Below the pieces are notes generated by a model that made no database searches, had not been told where the DNA came from, and saw only the letters and a list, made by a program, of their open reading frames with translations. Of a DNA stretch of 64,000 bases, positions 20,771 through 32,718 are shown in pieces (the stretch's first letter is position 1; every line of letters begins with the position of its first letter). This DNA comes from Epichloe hybrida (taxonomy: Eukaryota; Ascomycota; Sordariomycetes; Hypocreales; Clavicipitaceae). Made by a program: the position numbers and the translations under genes. The DNA is taken from the NCBI GenBank assembly GCA_019022495.1, contig JAFEKR010000011.1:806001-870000 (forward strand), given 5' to 3'.

Positions 20771-22390
20771 ATGCCCATTGCGCTCTCACCCCCGAAGCGC
20801 CCTCGGCCTAAAAACGGTCTCACCAAGTTCACCAACTGCCGCCTCGTGAGGGGCGATGCTCTGGTCACCCAAGACCTCTGGGTCAGCTCAATCACGGGCA
20901 AAATTATCAACAGCCAGGCTGCTTTTTTTGACGAGCTCAATCTTCCAGATGAGACCATCGACCTCGGCGGGCGGATTGTTTCGCCCGGCCTGATCGAATG
21001 TCAGCTCAACGGCGCATTCGGGTTCAATTTCTCGACCCTGCTCGACGACATGTCCCAATATGGCAAAAAGGTCAACGAGGTGAACAGATTACTCGTGCAA
21101 ACCGGCGTAACATCATACCTCCCCACAATCACCAGTCAACGACCCGAGCTGTACCAAAAGGCGAGGTTCCCTGATTTCCCGAGTTACAGCTCTCTCTCTC
21201 GCTCGATGGCAACCCCCAATTGCTGACTGGAATTCCAGGCGCTTCCATTTCTAGGTCCATCGGGGCGAAACCGAGCTGCCCAAGACGGTGCCGAGTCGCT
21301 CGGCGCTCACTGCGAGGGCCCGTTCTTGAATCCTACGAAAAATGGAGTCCACAACGTCCATGTCCTGATAGAAGCTCAGAGCTTTGCCGACATCGAGGCA
21401 TGCTACGGCGCCCACAACCTGCGCCCACGGCGCGAGGGCGAACCGATCCCCGTTAAATTGATCACAGCGGCACCGGAGCGCGGGCAAATGATGAGGCTGA
21501 TTCCCGATCTGACGTCGCGGGGAATCGTCTACTCGATCGGTCATTCCGAAGCCACGTACGAGGAGGCGTCCGAGGCCGTCGGCCAGGGCGCGTCCATGAT
21601 TACACACATGTTCAACGCCATGCGACCTCTGCATCATCGCAACCCCGGTATTTTCGGTGTGCTGGGCAAGGCCGAGAATTTGACCCGTCCCTATTTCGGC
21701 ATCATCTCTGACGGCATCCACCTTCACCCTACCACGATCAAGATTGCCTTCAATGCGCATCCCGATGGCTTCATTCTTGTCACAGACGCGATGCACCTCG
21801 CTGGTTTGCCGGACGGGGCTTATCCGTGGACCAACGGCGAGCAGACGTGCAACATCGTCAAGAAGGGGTCGAAGCTGCTGTTGGAGAACTCGGACACTAT
21901 TGCCGGAAGGTGAGTTCCAAGTCATTTATCCAGGTTCCTCCGTCGTCGTGCACCAACTCAATCAAACCACACGGGCCCCGTCAGCTGTAGTTATCCTGTG
22001 CAACGGTCGCACCATGCCCACTGCCCCGCACAGCTTCCAAGATCATTTACTCCGCCCATTATGAAGTATTTTTCCCTTTTGAAAGTGCAAAAAGTGCTAT
22101 TAACAGCCTTGTGTAGTTCCATCACACTAATTGAATGTGTCAACAACTTCCTGGAGTGGTCTGGCGCAACCATCCCCCAGGCGCTCAAGTCTGTGACCTC
22201 GACCCCTGCAGCCATGCTGGGTATTCAGCATGTCAAAGGAACCCTGGAGGCCGGGGCCGACGCCGACCTTGTCATCTTCTCTGACGAGGAGTCTGCTACT
22301 GGCTCTGGATCCAGGCAACTCGTGCTCGACGAAGTCTGGAAGTTTGGCGCCAGACTTTGTAGCACAGGCAACGCCGCGGCTTCCTCATGA
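20771..22390 (+). CDS. dac1: N-acetylglucosamine-6-phosphate deacetylase
   Basis: Cytosolic amidohydrolase that removes acetate from GlcNAc-6-phosphate, giving GlcN-6-phosphate for glycolysis or chitin synthesis (NagA/Dac1 family). Exons 20,771-21,160, 21,239-21,909 and 22,117-22,390 give 444 residues with agreeing phases. Motifs in order: VSPGLIECQLNGAFGF (70-85; family usually has Asp where Glu is), AHCEGPFLNPTKNG (metal-binding Glu, about 153-166), SIGHSEATYEEA (metal His, about 229-240), THMFNAMRPLHHRNPG, ISDGIHLHP and VTDAMHLAG with the catalytic Asp (about 313). The first intron must start GCGAGG rather than GT to keep the conserved LYQK-ALPFLGPSG junction, so it is a GC-AG intron. The last intron is 207 bases. 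ATG 20,771 is the first start in frame with conserved sequence. Intact; the partner of the sensor across the shared promoter. Confidence 0.88.
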
Positions 22391-22967
22391 CGAAACAGGG
22401 GGATAGAATCTACCCAGTTTGATCAGGCATTCACGGTTTATGCAGCAAGGTGGGTTGACCTTTGCACAGTCACTCTGACGAGCATCGTCATGAAAACCTC
22501 GGGTAAGACTACTACTAGATTGAAGCTGTTGAGTCAATCGCGAAGACGTGGCGCACGTGCAATTGCTCATGTATATATTCTCCCAGACAGGACAGGGTTG
22601 GATCACTTCCGACGACGTGAGTTGGAGAAGCAGAGCGGGGAGCGGTAAATAGAATGGCGTCTCCGCTTGTCCTCATCAACTCGATGCGAGCTTTCCTTCT
22701 TCGCCTTCAAGTGAGATGTTTCTATTCAAAAATCGTGTCCCAGAGCCAGAAGGAAGCTCATGTGCTAGTACTCCCTCCGTACAGGCCGAGTCGCGCTCTT
22801 TCGATTCATCCAAGTCATGTCTTGTGCTGAAGGAAGGTTTGTGCGACGCTGCCGACCGGGACCAGGTGCCAGGTGCCAGGTGCCAAGTTTTGTTGGTAAG
22901 CTCTCAGTGGACTAAGCTGGCCTGTCAAGATGAGAACGAATACTGGGTTACGCTGATTGCGTAAGCG
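22391..22967. other. Intergenic between dac1 and the AT-rich block
   Basis: No supportable gene. One short direct tandem (three copies of AGGTGCC near 22,865-22,885). Composition is still ordinary, so the isochore-like change occurs to the right, inside the next element. Confidence 0.4.
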
Positions 22968-22977
22968 CGTTGGCATG

Positions 22978-23487
22978 AGCGTTGCTATTCGGAGCTGTGT
23001 TTTCTTGCTACTCAGCGCTGTACCCACATAAGGATTTAGCCTAGCCGCATTTGTTTAGCCGGCTTGATTGCCACACCCTCCCGTAGAAAACATATGTAAT
23101 GTTATGGAATCTAACCCTGCACTCTAAATTACATTATAATAATAGTAGATTTTTTAATTAAACACGCTTATAATTATAACTATATAGCTCACGTAGCCTA
23201 CATATATAATTATAATTATAGCTATAGTCTAATATAGCCTATGTAGCCCTTTATTAGACTATAGTAATAATTATACTTATATACGCAGGCTACGCAGGCT
23301 ACATAGTTACGATTATGGCTACGTGGTCGCGATCGCGGCAATACTAGCAGGTAGGGGCGATATTTTTGTTGCCAGGGAGTGCCCTATAAATTTGGTAGCG
23401 GGGCGTGGGATGTGGGATGTGGCCCCGATCACGCAGTGGGTACAGCGCGCCGAGTAGCAAGAAAACACAGCTCCGAATAGTAACGCT
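22978..23487. mobile_element. Mutator-like (MULE) non-autonomous element
   Basis: The left end (AGCGTTGCTATTCGGAGCTG...) and the reverse complement of the right end (AGCGTTACTATTCGGAGCTG...) match over about 50 bases, with one mismatch and a 2-base gap. CGTTGGCATG stands directly outside on the left (22,968-22,977) and, after one extra base, on the right (23,489-23,498): a 10-base target duplication in the 8-11 range typical of Mutator-like elements. The 510-base interior has no coding frame and becomes strongly AT-rich halfway. Class call is inference from repeat and duplication lengths. Confidence 0.6.
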
Positions 23488-23699
23488 CCGTTGGCATGTG
23501 CAGTATTTGTTTTTCATGGTGTACACTAGGGAGTACACCCCCTGAATTACAAATCTACATAACAGGGGGGAATTGAGCCAATTAGCTATCAGGAAGGAAA
23601 TAAGGAGACAGGGACTAGGATTAAAAGGTTCCTTTTATTACTAGTCACCTGTATACAAACGGATGCATTCTGGTCAAGGTAGGAGTTAGTGTAAATGAT

Positions 23700-26697
23700 A
23701 GAAACCGTTTGATTTAATTAATTAAAGGTGCAAAAAGTACCTAACTTTTATACCTTAAAGGTATATAGTATAATATAGTAATAACTAGTATAAGGAAGTA
23801 TATCTAATATATTACATTTACTAATATTTAATCTTATATCTTATCCTTATTAATATATATTACCCTTATATAACTTAAGCTTTAAGAGTGCTTTTCTTAG
23901 TATACTTTCTTTAGCTAAGATATTTATTAAAGCTAGAGTTTATAAGTATAAGAAAAAATTATAATAATTTCTTAGTATTATAATTATATAGGGATTTTCT
24001 ATAAGCTAATTTAGTAATAAAATTCCTTATATATTTACCTTAATATAGGCTTTATAAAGACATTAATGGGTATTTTAAAGGGTTTTAACTAATTTATCTT
24101 AATATTACCTAGGGTATATTACTCTAAAATCTATATTTAATTTATATTAAAATCCTCTAAATTAGTTTAAAGCTTTTTTTCCTTATATTTTATAATATAA
24201 ATCACTTACTTATTATTATACTAAATAATTAATAGTAAAAAGACTTATATACTAATATTATAAAGTAATTTACCTAGAGATATAAACTTCTTAATATTAT
24301 AGTTCAATATAAAAAGCTTTACTTTTATACTTAAGGTTATTATATTATATTACTTTTTAGATTTCTAATTAATTATAATACTATATATAATAAAGATATA
24401 GCTTAATATTAATTTCTAAGTATTAGAATTATTACTAAAAAAGGTATTAGTACTAGAGAATAATATATTAAAGCTATTTATACCTAAGTATTATAAGTAT
24501 AGCTTCCTTATATTTTAAGTATATATTAGAGTAGCCTTTATAAGCTTAATATACTTTATTAATAAGTTTATTATAAAGAAAGTAAGCTTTAAAGCTATAA
24601 AGGCTATGTAGTTTTTTAATAATATATAAATAAACTAAAAAGCTAATAATTACTTTTTAGTAATTAATCTCTTTATTAGTAACCTTACTATTATTTAGAA
24701 TAATTATAGCTATTATAAGAGATATTATAATTAAGCTTTTTAATTATTATTAAGAATATTAGAAATAAACTTCTAAGTAATCTTTTAAATATATAACTCC
24801 TATAATAACTATATCTCTTTAGTATTATAATTCCTAATAATTTTAGTACCTAGGAATTACTTTAAATTACCTTAGTTTTTAATATTTAGACTATTTATTA
24901 ATTACTTATATAGCTCTTTAAATTTTACTTTAAATCTATTTAAAAACATTACTATAGTATTATTTATATAGAAAAAGAAAATAAATTTACCTTTTATAAA
25001 GATATATAGGTTTTCCTGTTCTTAAATAAAGCTTAGGTTTAGTAAGAACTTTATTAAGTATAGAAACTATTATTAAAAAGCTTTCTATAGCCTATATAAT
25101 ACTCTTATTATTTTCTAGAGATAACCTTATATATTTATACCCTTTAGTAACTTATATAAAATAAGTTCTTTAAGTTTTATATATAAGAAAGTATTTTAAA
25201 TATTATATTAATATATATTAAGATTATTAATATAGTAAATAGTAAGTAATATATATAAAGATTAAGAAGTAAGTATTATAATATAGTTATTAAGGTTATT
25301 CTTTAGTTATTAGTTACCTTATATAACTATTTAAGCCTTAAACTTTATAACTATACTTTTTTTATTAGTTTTATACTTAAAAACTTATTTAAGGTTAATA
25401 ATTTCCTTATAATTAAATAATTTATCTAGTATATTTTCCTAGTAATTTAAGAATAAAAGCTTTAAAAACTCCTTTATAATTACTTTTTTCCAGTAATTAT
25501 AATATACTAAGGTTATTACCTAATAATAATAAGTAAGTTCTAAAGGTATATTCTTAATATATAAACTATATTAAGTGCCTTATAATACTATTAAAAAAGT
25601 AAAAAAAAAACTATACTTACTTAGCTTTTCTTATTTCTTTTCTTTAGTATTTTCTAGTTATAATATTATTTGAATTAATACTATTATCCTAGTAATAAAA
25701 GTTTTTTATTACCTTATTACCTTTATTAGTAATTTTACTAGTTTTTATAGTAGTATTTATATATTTAGTTATTACTTAATATAAAAATTTATCAATCTTA
25801 TAAAATAGTATATTATTACCTTATACTTAAAGCTTTAAGTTTTTTATAATAACTAGTGCTTTCTAAGAGAAATTAAAAGGGGTTAAAAGTATACTAAAAA
25901 GGTTCTCTTTAGTTCTTATTTTATAAGAAAGTATTTTTACTTTAAATTACTTATTTTTCTAGCTTATAGCTAATAGTAAAAAGATAGAATTATTTTCTTT
26001 AAGTTTTATTTTAATAAGATCTTAACTAATCTCTTTATTAAGGTTTTTAGCTTTAAGCTTTTTAAGAAACTTAATTATTAATATATTTTCTTATTAAGCT
26101 AATTCTAGCTTTTTTTTTTAGTTTAAAGAAAGAGTTTTTATTAAACTAAATATATACTAATATAATAACCTTATAAAGTAAAGGGACTTATATAATATAC
26201 TAGGACTTACCTTTATAACTAATAAGATATCCAATATAAGCTTTTTACTTTAACTATAGTATTATATTATATAATTTAATATACTTTAAAGCCTTTATTC
26301 TTATTAGGAATACCTTATATTTATAAGCTTATAAATCTATAATTAAGGGGTTTCAAACCTTTAATATTTATAAATAAGCTAGTATAGTTTTTTATACTTA
26401 GTTTTACTAGAGTTTATAAGATATAGCTTATTTCTTATAATACTTAAAAAGTCTTTTATTTAGTAAATAAACTACTATATTAAAGACTTTATTAAGTTTT
26501 AATAGAAAGTATACCTTAAGACTTAATATATAAGCCTTTTACTTAATTACTCTCTTAGATCTCTTTACCTTATTATTTTAACTAAGTATTAAAGAAGCTA
26601 AATTATAAACTATAATACTAGTAAAGGCTATTTTATCCCTTATATTATTTATAAATAAAGCCTTTTTAATATTACTATGTAAAAAGTATAGCTAAAC
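23700..26697 (-). pseudogene. Heavily mutated LTR-retrotransposon pol remnant (copia type likely)
   Basis: Nearly all stop codons in every frame, but on the minus strand near 26,330-26,100 a stretch resembling copia integrase tail can be read (KAYIGYLISYKGKS, then IIQVPLLYKVIILVYIQFN). The rest of the 3 kb has similar composition and no frame I can assign. The short less-mutated part at 23,620-23,730 shows nothing recognisable. Low confidence on family and limits. Confidence 0.3.
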
Positions 26698-26976
26698 TGT
26701 TGCTTCCTCCGGACCCTTAGACAATAGTTAGTCTAGCTGTAGCCAAAGTGTAAGTTTACTAAAGGGATACACGCAATGTAATTAGCTATATTATAAATAA
26801 CCTTATATTACTTATAGTAACTTTACACTATTACCTTACTTTTCCCCCTTTTTACTTACCTTCTCTCCTAGCTAGATTTGTCTTATTTTCTCTTTTCTTA
26901 GCTATTATTTAACTTTATTACTATTATTAAATTTAACCCTTTTACACTAGTATAATATTTCTTAGTGTAACTAATA
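26698..26976 (-). repeat. LTR, family R1, copy 1
   Basis: 279 bases. On the minus strand it starts TATTAGTTACACTAAG and ends GGAAGCAACA, the form of an LTR (TG...CA, start altered by C-to-T type change). Copies 2, 3 and 4 of the same family are at 31,366, 32,434 and 62,365. Its right flank matches the left flank of copy 4 in reverse, so it is probably a 3' LTR. Confidence 0.6.
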
Positions 26977-28629
26977 CTAATTAGTAGTTAACTATAACTA
27001 TAGATAAGCTAAGTATTATAAGAAAAGATATTTCTAGAAATAATATAGCCTCTTATCTCTTAAGCTAATATTATATAAGCTATTTAAGTAAAGAGATATA
27101 ACTATAAAGTATGCTAAAGGAAAATAGACCAGAATCCTAGTTATAGGCTTATTAGACTTCTAAGGGATTAATCTATTAACTCTTAGGCCTTTAGGATATT
27201 GAGTTAATTATTAATCTTATTATCTATTATAAGAAAACTAACTAAATAACTAAATCTATTGCTATAAGGCATTTTATTTAAACCTAACATTAATATAACT
27301 CTTAGCTAAGCTAGCTAATATCTATAACTTCCCTCTTTTATAACTCTCTTTTTACTTATTACCCCCTCTTCACCTATATATTTTATAATATCACTATCTT
27401 TGCTCCCTAATAGTCCTAAATACCCTCTCCTAATAATAAGATACCTTAAGGGATTAAAAGACTATTAAGGGACAAGCTACTATAGTAACTATAGCCTTAC
27501 ACTCTAGTGCTTATAAAGGATTAGGAAGAACTTATCTAACTAGACCCTTAGACTACTATATAGTATAAACTTCATAATTAGATTATAAGGTTTATTTACA
27601 CTAGTAAGTATTAAGGTTAGTAAGGTAAAGACCTTTAGGAATACTTTAAAGAGAACTTTAAAGGTTAGTTAAGGGATACCTTTAGATAAGCCTTTAATAA
27701 GATTATATAGGAGCTTTAAAGCTCCCTATAAGAAGGTAGTGTGTATATTACCTAAGGTTAAGGTCTTTTAACTACAGCTACCTTATAATAAGTAATTTAA
27801 GAAAAGAGAAAATTACTATAGCCTAAGACTAAAGACCCTAAAGACCCTAAGGACTAAGCTAAAGCGTTAATTAAAGGGATTATAACTAAAGCGTTAGTTA
27901 GAAAGATTGTGGCTAATGTTATAATTAGAGAGATAATAGCTAATGCTTTAGCTAAAGCTTTAATTAAAGAGATTATTACTAAGGGGATACTAATCAAAGT
28001 ATTCTCCGCAGAGAAAGAGATCTAATAAGCCACTAAACGCGAGGATTATTAAGACCTTAAGGATTAATGACAAGTATCTAAACCTAAGGATTGTTAAGGG
28101 TAACCACGTAAGGATCGTTAAGGGTAACTACACGAAGATTGTTAAGACCTCACAGATCCGATGCCTACAAATCCAATGCCCCTAAGCGATGTTAAATAAC
28201 GCTTTAAAACAGAAAGCCGCGAGGGGAATAACATATCGCGAACGCACACATTGCGAGAGACTACATCGCGTACGCATGTAGGCTTGTTCCCACCTATCAC
28301 GGTTGATTTAGACTGTTAGCATTAAGGAGGCACAAGACCCTTGAGACCTCAAGACCTTCATTAAGGCATAAGACCCTTAAGACCTTCATTAAGGCACAAG
28401 ACCCTTGAGACCTTCATTGACTTAAACGAAGCCATAATTCGGGTTAAAGGCTAGGTGACAAGACTAACTAACCGGATGACAAGACTAACTAACTAGAAGA
28501 ACTAACGACTAAGCTAATAAGAGGCTTGTATTTATTATTAGTATTTACTTGTGTTTATTTTGATTTTTATTGCGTTTTTAAGCCCCTTTAAACCTGCAGA
28601 TTGATTTAACCTGTAAGGTTAGATTTAAC
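26977..28629. other. Internal region of R1 LTR element, with short direct repeats
   Basis: No recognisable domain. GC content rises locally at 28,000-28,450, where two sets of direct repeats appear: about 26-base units containing GTTAAGGGTAACYAC near 28,075-28,155, and about 30-base units with AAGACCTTCATTAAGGC near 28,340-28,420. The flank near 28,520-28,629 resembles the beginning of the R1 internal region next to copies 2 and 3. Confidence 0.35.
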
Positions 28630-29885
28630 CAGAGTATTGTTTGTAGTGTAGTAAGTGTAGTTTTTGGGAAAAATTTGTATTTGTAGTGTAGTTTTTTTTT
28701 TCTTGTAGTTAGTGTAATTACTAACTACACTAACTATAATACAATACAAACACTACAAATGTAGTGTTAGGGATAAAAAAAAGTGGGGCTTTTTATTAGC
28801 TAAGCTTATTATAAGAACTGAATAAAGGCTAGTTATATAGAAGCTTTTATTATTACCTATTTTATCTAATTAGTTATATAATTTATAATATTTACTAATT
28901 TTAAGGATTTTACTATAACTAAGGTTATATAGAATATTATAACTTTTTAATAATACTATTATACTTAATACTTTATTTTACTAATATAACTTTAAGAAAA
29001 ACCTTCTTATTATTTTATTTACTATTACTATTAATGGTTTTGTATTTATATATATTATTATTATTAATTTTAATAAAAAATACCCTAAACTAAGATTATA
29101 AAATTAATTAAGAAATCTAAATAAATATATAGAAGTTAATATAATATATAGATAGTACTAAAATATTATTATTATTATTAATATAATAAGAACTTAAAAA
29201 AAGCTAAAACTATTTATTTAATATTTAAACTAATTAAATATTACTTTAAGCTTTATAATTCTAAAGCTTTAAGAAGTTATATATTATAACTTTATATATA
29301 TTATTACTATAATATATAAAGACAAAATATAATAAACTAATATTTATAATATATTAATAGATTCTTAATAGTTTTATTCTTATTAGCCTATATAGCTTAA
29401 TCAAGCTATAAAAAATAAGTTTAACTTATTATAAAAAATAAAAACAAGACTTACTTTTAAATTATATATTATAATTATAATAAGAACTATAATAACTCTA
29501 AGCACCTTTATTATAATTAGTTTAACCTATTAATAGAAGTTATACCAGGCTCCACTTTCAAATAATATACTATTTTTATTATAAGAGCTTTAATAACTCT
29601 AATAACTCTTATTACAATTAGTTTAACCTATTTATAGAATTAGAACTAGGACCCACTTTTATTTAGTATATTATAATTATAAGAAAAGTTCTAATAACTC
29701 TAATAGCCCTTATTATAATTAGTTTAACCTATTTATAAAATTAGAACTAGGACTTACTTTTATTTAATATACTATTCTTATTATACAAACTAAAATAACT
29801 CTAATAACTTTAATAACCTTACTTTTAGTTAGTTTAACTTTTTTTTAAATATAATACTAAGGCTTACCTTTTAATAATATATTAT

Positions 29886-30175
29886 AATTACTATAATTAG
29901 TATTACTATAATTAGTATTACTATAATTAGTATTACTATAATTAGTATTACTATAATTAGTATTACTATAATTAGTATTACTATAATTAGTATTACTATA
30001 ATTAGTATTACTATAATTAGTATTACTATAATTAGTATTACTATAATTAGTATTACTATAATTAGTATTACTATAATTAGTATTACTATAATTAGTATTA
30101 CTATAATTAGTATTACTATAATTAGTATTACTATAATTAGTATTACTATAATTAGTATTACTATAATTAGTATTA
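29886..30175. repeat. 15-base tandem array (TATTACTATAATTAG)n
   Basis: About 19 uninterrupted, virtually identical copies of the 15-mer, inside the hAT element. The absence of point differences in a region otherwise full of mutation means recent expansion. Confidence 0.9.
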
Positions 30176-30314
30176 CGATGCGGTGCAGACCCGGAAGAGA
30201 GTTGGCGCCGGCCCGTTTACAGACGCAAGAGGGTTTTTCCCCCCAGCAAAGGGTTTTCCCTCTTGACTAAGCGGATGGAGTACTAGGAACAGCTACATAG
30301 TTAGCTAGCTAGCG
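30176..30314. other. GC-rich island inside the AT-rich hAT element
   Basis: About 139 bases with many CG, CA and TG dinucleotides, unlike everything around it, directly abutting the last 15-mer of the tandem array. It contains a GGGTTTTTCC / GGTTTTCCC imperfect repeat. No coding frame, tRNA or known repeat recognised. It must be late arriving or spared from RIP. Confidence 0.5.
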
Positions 30315-31365
30315 TAAAGAATATATAATATAAAAAAAATAAAAGAGAAAAGAATTTTCTTTTCTTAATGTTTTAAAAAATCTTAAAATATTATATAACT
30401 AAAAAGTCTAGCTTTTTCTATAGTAATTTACTTATACTTACTAGTATTTATATTTTATTTATTTATTAGTTATTTACTTTTAATTAAACTTTAACACTAA
30501 TAATATTATAAGTAATATAAGTAATATTAGAAATATTAGTAATACAAGTAATATAAGTAATATTAGTAATATAAGTAATATTAGTATTATAAGCTATTAT
30601 AAGCTATTATAAGCTATTTCTATTAAGTTTATTAGTAGTTTATTTTATTTATTTACTTTATTCTGAAAGGTTTTTAATTACAAGTAATAGTAATAATTTC
30701 TAGAAAATTCAAATAATTAGTATTAATAGTAAATAATATAATATAAAGGTTTTTCTTAAAGTAATATTAGTAAAATAAAGTATTACGTATAACAGTATTA
30801 TTAAAAAGGTATAATATTATATATAACCCTAGTTATAGTAAAATCCTTAAAATAGTATAATATTATAAATTAGATAACTAATTAGGTAAAATAGGTAATA
30901 ATAAAAGCTTCTATATAACTAGCCTTTATTTAATCCTTCTAATAATAATAATTAATAAAAAGCCTTACTTTTTTTTTACCTAATAATACATTTGTAGTGT
31001 TTATAGTTAGTGTAGTTTAGGGAAAAAAATTTGTATTGTATTGTATTATAGTTTTTTTTTGCTTGTAGTTAGTGTAGTTTGTAGTGTAATGTAGTTTATA
31101 GTGTAGTTACTACACTACACTACAAAAACTACACTACATTACACATTGTAGTGCAATACTCTGGATTTAACCTATAAGGTTAGGCAAAAGGGAGGATTAA
31201 CTAGACTAGATTAAAGTGACTAGGTTAATTAGAATAATTAAGGCCGTAATAGCTAATTAAAGCCGTGAATTCCTATAAAGGGATTTACTTATATATACTT
31301 TCCTTTAATTTAATTTTTATTGCGTTTTAGGCTCCTTTAGCTATAAAGAAAAGAAAGATAACTAG

Positions 31366-31646
31366 TATTACTTTCTCTAGACCCTTAGATAATAGTTAGT
31401 TTAGCTATAGCTAAAGTGTAGGTTTACTGAAGGGATGCAGGTAATATAATTAGCTATATTATAGATAACCTTATACCGCTTATAGTAGCTTTATACTATT
31501 ACCTTACTTTTCCCCCTTTTTACTTACCTTCTCTTTTAGCTAGATTTCTCTTTTTCTATCTTTTCTTAGCTATTATTATTAACTTTATTACTATTATTAA
31601 ATTTAACCCTTTCGCACTAGTGTAACGTTCCTTAGTGTAACTAACA
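31366..31646 (-). repeat. LTR, family R1, copy 2
   Basis: 281 bases, same orientation as copy 1; reads TGTTAGTTACACTAAGGAA at its start on the minus strand and ends GGAAGTAATA-like sequence (altered CA). Its inner flank (31,365 downward) matches the flank following copy 3, so it is a 5' LTR. With copy 1 it would delimit a 4.95 kb minus-strand element that later received the hAT insertion. No clear 5-base target duplication. Confidence 0.55.
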
Positions 31647-32433
31647 TAAACCTTAAATTAAGTATATAAGAATACTATTATTATATAAAAGCTATTATGA
31701 ATTTTATTTTTAGTCTTAAATAAGTAAAAGAAATATATTAAAATTATAAGGAATATATATACATAATATACACTAGTTAGCTATGTATATGGCTAATCCT
31801 AGTACTCCTACTACTTTATTAAAGGGGAAAATCCTTAAATAGGAAGAAAAACCCCCTTATATCTGTGTTTAAGTTAGCGCTAGTATTACTATAAGCTTAC
31901 ACTACTTAGTAAGTAATTATCTATAGGTATTTATTACTAGCTAGCGCTAGCCTTATTCTATAAGAAAAGAAAGATAAAGAAAGGAATTACTAAAATAAAA
32001 GTAATTAACTCTCTCCTAGTGTAAATCTAGTCTTATATTATACTTATTCTAGGCCTTTTTACTTTATTCTATAGTATAGTAAATTCTAGTTTAAGTTACT
32101 TATTTACTTCTTTTTTACTCTCTTACTAACACTTCTAGTGCCTTACTTTTTAGCTAATTCTAACCTATTTTTAGTTTATAAGTATTATAAAGTTTAAGCA
32201 CTTAGTTTTATTTATATACTATTAGAGAAGGGTAGTTTTAACCTAGGCTTTACCTAATACTAAGTCTTATTTATATTAGGGTTATTTATAAATAACCTTA
32301 ACTATATATTATTTTTTAAGCCTTAATTTAGATTTAGTCCTTTTCCCTTTTTAATAAGTATAAGAGAGATCTTTCCCCTTATAAGGGTTTAACCTTTTTT
32401 TCTTTTTTTATATTAAACTTCCTATAGGTTTTT
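31647..32433. other. AT-rich spacer, nothing recognised
   Basis: No frame, repeat end or known domain that I can support between R1 copies 2 and 3. Confidence 0.4.
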
Positions 32434-32718
32434 TGTTGGTTACACCAAGGAACGTTGCACTAGTGCAAAGAGGTTAAATTCAATGAAGTTAATAATAGCT
32501 AATAACTAAGGGAGAAGAGAAAAGGGAGAAAGAGAGAAATCTAGCTAGAAAAGAAAGTAAGCAAAAAGGGGGAAAAGTAAGGCTATAGTGTGGTGCTATT
32601 ACTAATAAAGTAAGGTAGCTTATAATACATTTAATCGCATTACGTGCATCCCTTTAGTGGCTTTACTCTTTAGCTATAGTTAAACTATCTATTATCTAAA
32701 GGTCTAAAGGAAGCTACA
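32434..32718 (+). repeat. LTR, family R1, copy 3
   Basis: 285 bases from TGTTGGTTACACCAAGGAAC to GGAAGCTACA. It is less mutated than copies 1 and 4 at its start. The following 200 bases (GGCTAAAGGAGCCTAAAA..., AATTAAAGGAAAGTATATA) match the inner flank of copy 2, so this is a 5' LTR whose downstream partner is not found nearby. Confidence 0.6.

Larger units (their letters stand above)
28630..31163. mobile_element. Non-autonomous hAT element with perfect 8-base duplication
   Basis: Starts CAGAGTATTG and ends CAATACTCTG, exact terminal inverted repeats. GATTTAAC lies directly outside both ends (28,622-28,629 and 31,164-31,171), the 8-base target duplication of hAT transposons. Both tips carry palindromes of GTAGTGTAG-type words. 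The 2.5 kb interior holds no transposase, a 15-base tandem array and a GC-rich insert. It sits inside the R1 LTR element and so is younger than it. Confidence 0.8.

Noticed and set aside
28010..28450. GC-richer patch with short direct repeats as a gene
   Set aside because: All six frames are closed by stops within short distances; it reads as LTR-element interior.
29886..30175. Regular repeats as a CRISPR array
   Set aside because: There are no spacers; it is a head-to-tail satellite in a eukaryotic transposon.
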